From NCBI GenBank assembly GCA_002359495.1, contig DENB01000029.1, positions 143,758-172,199 of the forward strand: a DNA stretch of 28,442 bases. Reading direction: 5' to 3'. The notes under the pieces are model-generated. The model searched no databases, had not been told where the DNA came from, and saw only the letters and a list, made by a program, of their open reading frames with translations. Each line of letters begins with the position of its first letter. Position 1 is the stretch's first letter. This document shows, piece after piece, positions 25,526 to 28,442 of the stretch. The position numbers and the translations under genes are program-made. This DNA comes from Enterobacteriaceae bacterium UBA2655. GTDB taxonomy: Bacteria > Pseudomonadota > Gammaproteobacteria > Enterobacterales > Enterobacteriaceae.

Positions 25526-27672
25526 GCGCGCTCCTCTTCAGCCATTGTTTTAAGGGTGACGAAATCGGGTTTGCCGCTGCCCAACAGCGGCAGCTGTTTC
25601 AGTACGCGAATATCGCGCGGCAGCGCCAGTTCGGGAATGCCCAGCTCGCGCGCCGCCTGCTGCAGGCGCTCGCGGTTCAGGTCGTTGTCGGTAGTGAACA
25701 GCACCAGCGCTTCGCCGCGGCCGCCGTCCGGCCTGACCGAGGCGGCGTGCTGCTTCTCGGGCGAGGCGGCCAGGGCGATCTGCTCGACGCTCTCCAGCGA
25801 GATCATCTCGCCGGCGATTTTGGCGAAGCGCTTCACCCGCCCCTGAATCTGCACAAAACCGCCTTCGTCGAAGCTGACGATATCGCCGGTGTCATACCAG
25901 CCCGGCTCCATTACCCCCTCGCCATTATCCGCCGCAGGCGGTTCGAGCGCGCCGGGATTCTCCACCCGCAGGTAGCCGTTCATAATATTCGGGCCGCGCA
26001 GTTGCAGACGCCCTCCCTGCTCGATGCCGGGCACGGTCATCAGGCGCGAATCCATGCCGGGCAAAATGCGGCCTACGGTATGCGCTTTCGCCGCCATCGG
26101 CACGTTGATCGCCACCACCGGCGCGCACTCGGTTACGCCGTACCCTTCCAGAATGCGGATGCCGTACTTCTCCATATAGACCTGGCGCGTGTTCTCCTGC
26201 AATTTTTCCGCGCCGGCCACCACATAGCGCAGGCGGGCGAAGTCGTAAGGATTGGCGAAGCGCGCATAGTTGCCGAGGAAAGTCGAGGTGCCGAACAGCA
26301 CCGTGCAGTTACGGTCATAAACTAACTCCGGCACGATGCGGTAATGCAGCGGGCTGGGATAGAGAAACACCTGCGCGCCGGTGATCAGCGGCGTAAACAG
26401 CCCGACCGTCAGGCCGAAAGCGTGAAACAGCGGCAGCGCCGCCATAAAGCGATCGCGCGACGTAAAATCCGCCACGGTGCGGATTTGCTCGACGTTGGCC
26501 AACAGGCTTTTATGAGAATGCACCACCCCTTTCGGATTGCCTTCCGAGCCGGAGGTGAACAGCACCATCGCCGCCTCTTCCGGCTGCTGCGCCGTCTGCG
26601 CGCGCCGCGGCATCAGCAGATGCGCGAGGATCCAGAGCTTGTCCTGCAAGGTGACGGTATCGCGCAGATCCTCCAGATAGATCCACTGTACCTCCGTCAG
26701 CGCTTCCGGCAGGTGCCACAGCTTGCCCTTCTCCAGAAACTGGCGCGAGGTAAAGACCGTTTTCACCTGCGACGCGGTCAGCGCGGCGTGCAGGCCGTTG
26801 ACCCCGGCGGTGTAGTTGAGCATCGCTGGCACGCGGCCGCGCAGCGAGGCGCCGAGGATCGCCGCCGCCGAGACGGTGGCGTTCGGCAGCAGCAGGCCGA
26901 TATATTCGCCCTGCCGGCTGTAGCGTTCCAGAATGCGTCCCACCCCCAGCGCCTTTTTCAGCAGGCTGCTGTAGCTGTCGGGCTTGAAGTTGATGTCTTC
27001 GATGCAGGGTTTGAACCAGCCGTAGCGGGCGCGCGCGTTAAGAAAGGCTTCATACAGCGTTTCCCGCGGGCGCACCGCCATGCGCGCCTCCATCATAATG
27101 TGGTGCAGATGCTCGCCGGCCAGAATGCGGCGATCCCGCGCCCGCTTCGCCTCCGGCATCGGAATGTAGGTCGCAGGCAGCACGCTCAAAGTGATACGCG
27201 GAAACAGGCGGCGCTTAAAAACGCCAGCTAAACGGCCGAAGGGGGTATATTCCGCGCCTTCGATACGCATCGGCACCACGCTGGCCTGCGACTTCGCCGC
27301 CAGAAAGCCTGCGCCGCTGTAGATTTTCATCAGCGAGCCGGTGACGGTGATGCGCCCTTCGGGAAAAATCACCACCGGACGGCCGGCGTTGATGGTGCGC
27401 ACCAGATATTTGATCGACATCGGCTTATTGGGATCGAGCGGCACGAAGTCGATATAAGGGGCGAGCAGGCGCATAAACCACTGTTCGCTAATGCTGGAAT
27501 AGACGGCGAATACTGGCCTGATCGGCAGAAAAAGCGCCAGCAGCACGCCGTCGAGGAAAGACATATGGTTGGGGGCGATCAGCACTTTCTCTTTGTACAG
27601 CCCCGAGAGGTCGCCGCGAAGTTCCACGCGCCACAACAGGCGGCACAACAGGCGCAACAGTTTGAATAACAT
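25522..27672 (-). CDS. aas: Bifunctional 2-acylglycerophosphoethanolamine acyltransferase / acyl-ACP synthetase
   Basis: Aas activates a fatty acid onto ACP and uses it to re-acylate lysophosphatidylethanolamine at the inner membrane. The product has 716 residues (719 in E. coli). Residues 1-200 form the acyltransferase, with the HX4D motif H36-D41 (NHMSFLDG) and the FPEGRIT block. The rest is an AMP-binding ligase with [18 protein letters not shown] and the late motif GWYDTGD. A strong AAGGAG site lies 7 bases before the ATG. It is the first gene of aas-lplT. Upstream, no omrA/omrB-like sequence or galR is present. Confidence 0.97.
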   Translation of the reverse strand: MLFKLLRLLCRLLWRVELRGDLSGLYKEKVLIAPNHMSFLDGVLLALFLPIRPVFAVYSSISEQWFMRLLAPYIDFVPLDPNKPMSIKYLVRTINAGRPVVIFPEGRITVTGSLMKIYSGAGFLAAKSQASVVPMRIEGAEYTPFGRLAGVFKRRLFPRITLSVLPATYIPMPEAKRARDRRILAGEHLHHIMMEARMAVRPRETLYEAFLNARARYGWFKPCIEDINFKPDSYSSLLKKALGVGRILERYSRQGEYIGLLLPNATVSAAAILGASLRGRVPAMLNYTAGVNGLHAALTASQVKTVFTSRQFLEKGKLWHLPEALTEVQWIYLEDLRDTVTLQDKLWILAHLLMPRRAQTAQQPEEAAMVLFTSGSEGNPKGVVHSHKSLLANVEQIRTVADFTSRDRFMAALPLFHAFGLTVGLFTPLITGAQVFLYPSPLHYRIVPELVYDRNCTVLFGTSTFLGNYARFANPYDFARLRYVVAGAEKLQENTRQVYMEKYGIRILEGYGVTECAPVVAINVPMAAKAHTVGRILPGMDSRLMTVPGIEQGGRLQLRGPNIMNGYLRVENPGALEPPAADNGEGVMEPGWYDTGDIVSFDEGGFVQIQGRVKRFAKIAGEMISLESVEQIALAASPEKQHAASVRPDGGRGEALVLFTTDNDLNRERLQQAARELGIPELALPRDIRVLKQLPLLGSGKPDFVTLKTMAEEERA

Positions 27673-27768
27673 GCCAGCTCCTTAGCATGGTGAAAATAGC
27701 CTATAACGATGCAGTATCCTGAGGCGTTCGACAAGAGCGGGAGCGGAAATGTGTGGCGAGGCTGTCAA

Positions 27769-27806
27769 CCAAAGAGGCGCGGATCGTCATGGGCGATCCG
27801 CGCGCC
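27769..27806 (-). terminator. Terminator after the efflux gene
   Basis: On the minus strand GGCGCGCGGATCG pairs with CGATCCGCGCC (two-base bulge, 7-base loop), followed by TCTTTGGTT. It is just after the stop of the outer-membrane efflux gene and separates it from aas. The T tract is imperfect. Confidence 0.65.
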
Positions 27807-27809
27807 AAA

Positions 27810-28442
27810 TTACTGCGGCTGCGTTTCCTGTTGCCAGCCGCCGCCCAGCGCGGCGATCAGCGCGACGCTGCTGACCCACTGCGTGCTCTGCAGCGACAGC
27901 AAACTCTGCTGCGCGCTGAGGCGGCTATTTTCAGTGGTGGCGACGTCGAGATAGTCGATCATGCCCGCCTCGTACTGATTGCGCGTGACGCGCGCCGATT
28001 CGCCTGCGGCCTCGGCGGCGCGCTGCTGCGACGCGATTTCGCCCTGCAGGGTATTCAGCTCCACCAGATTATCTTCTACCTCCTGCAACGCCTCCAGCAC
28101 CGTTTCGCGGTAGCTGGCGACGCTGGCGTCATAGGCGGCGCGCGCCCTTTCCACCTGCGCCGAGGTGTCGCCGAAGTCGAGCAGCGTGCCGCTCAGCGTC
28201 GGGCCGAGCGACCAGACGCGGTTCGGCAAGGCGAAAAGGTTATGCAGCGCCGACGCACTGGTGCCGCCGCTGGCGCTCAGGGTCAGGTCAGGAAAGTAAC
28301 CGGCGATCGCCACGCCGATCGCCGCATTGGCCGCCGCCACGTTGCGTTCGGCGTAAGCGATATCGGGACGGCGCTGCAGCAGCTGCGACGGCAGCGCGTC
28401 CGGCACCGTCGGCAGCGTGGCGTTCAGCTTCGCCGGCGCCAG
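27810..28442 (-). CDS. NodT-family outer-membrane efflux protein (C-terminal part)
   Basis: This is the C-terminal 210 residues of a TolC-like outer-membrane channel that works with RND or other tripartite pumps. The gene runs off the right edge; an apparent start at 28406 is only an internal GTG. The motif LPSQLLQRRPDIAYAERN followed by AANAAIGVAIAGYFPDLTLS is characteristic of the NodT/OprM/CusC family, and the later helix (VATTENSRLSAQQSLLSLQ) is also typical. The pump partners are not in the window, so its substrate is unknown. In E. coli this position is held by omrA, omrB and galR. Confidence 0.9.
   Translation of the reverse strand: MAPAKLNATLPTVPDALPSQLLQRRPDIAYAERNVAAANAAIGVAIAGYFPDLTLSASGGTSASALHNLFALPNRVWSLGPTLSGTLLDFGDTSAQVERARAAYDASVASYRETVLEALQEVEDNLVELNTLQGEIASQQRAAEAAGESARVTRNQYEAGMIDYLDVATTENSRLSAQQSLLSLQSTQWVSSVALIAALGGGWQQETQPQ

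Noticed and set aside
27673..27809. omrA/omrB small RNA genes upstream of aas
   Set aside because: The 137-base spacer has only the efflux-gene terminator and the aas leader; none of the conserved Omr sequence was seen.

Overview
The window is a chromosomal segment of a gamma-proteobacterium of the order Enterobacterales. The gene order matches the Escherichia coli recD-recB-ptrA-recC-ppdC-ygdB-ppdB-ppdA-thyA-lgt-ptsP-rppH / mutH-ygdQ-ygdR-tas / lplT-aas block almost gene for gene, and protein lengths are nearly the same. The divergence from E. coli, the GC-rich coding sequence and the replacement of the galR/omrAB neighbourhood by an efflux gene suggest an Erwiniaceae-type genome (Pantoea, Mixta or Erwinia). 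That family placement is inference, not proof.

Positions 1-10181 (minus strand) hold the DNA repair cluster: a truncated recD, then recB, ptrA and recC. Positions 10286-11985 (minus) are the four small pseudopilin-like genes ppdC, ygdB, ppdB and ppdA, packed with stop/start overlaps. Positions 12178-16774 (minus) contain thyA, lgt, ptsP and rppH; lgt and thyA overlap, as do many neighbours in this window. The 683-base divergent spacer between rppH and mutH carries two perfect DnaA boxes, several near matches and an AT-rich stretch. Positions 17458-20438 (plus) hold mutH, ygdQ, ygdR and tas.

The accessory part is 20492-24256, inserted between the normally adjacent convergent genes tas and lplT. 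It is a small orphan type VI secretion effector-immunity module. It contains a PAAR-DUF2235 (Tle1-like) phospholipase gene broken by one in-frame stop and one frameshift, followed by two nearly identical DUF2931-type lipoprotein genes, the candidate immunity proteins. These arose from an 883-bp tandem duplication that also copied the last 54 codons of the effector. The two lipoproteins differ almost only in a short patch near the C-terminus. No structural T6SS gene, transposase or integrase is visible here.

Positions 24332-27672 (minus) hold lplT and aas, the lysophospholipid import and re-acylation pair, so a phospholipase/immunity module sits beside the membrane-repair operon. The right end is the C-terminal part of a NodT-family outer-membrane efflux gene. 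The first 14 bases are a pure C run, probably a contig-edge artefact.
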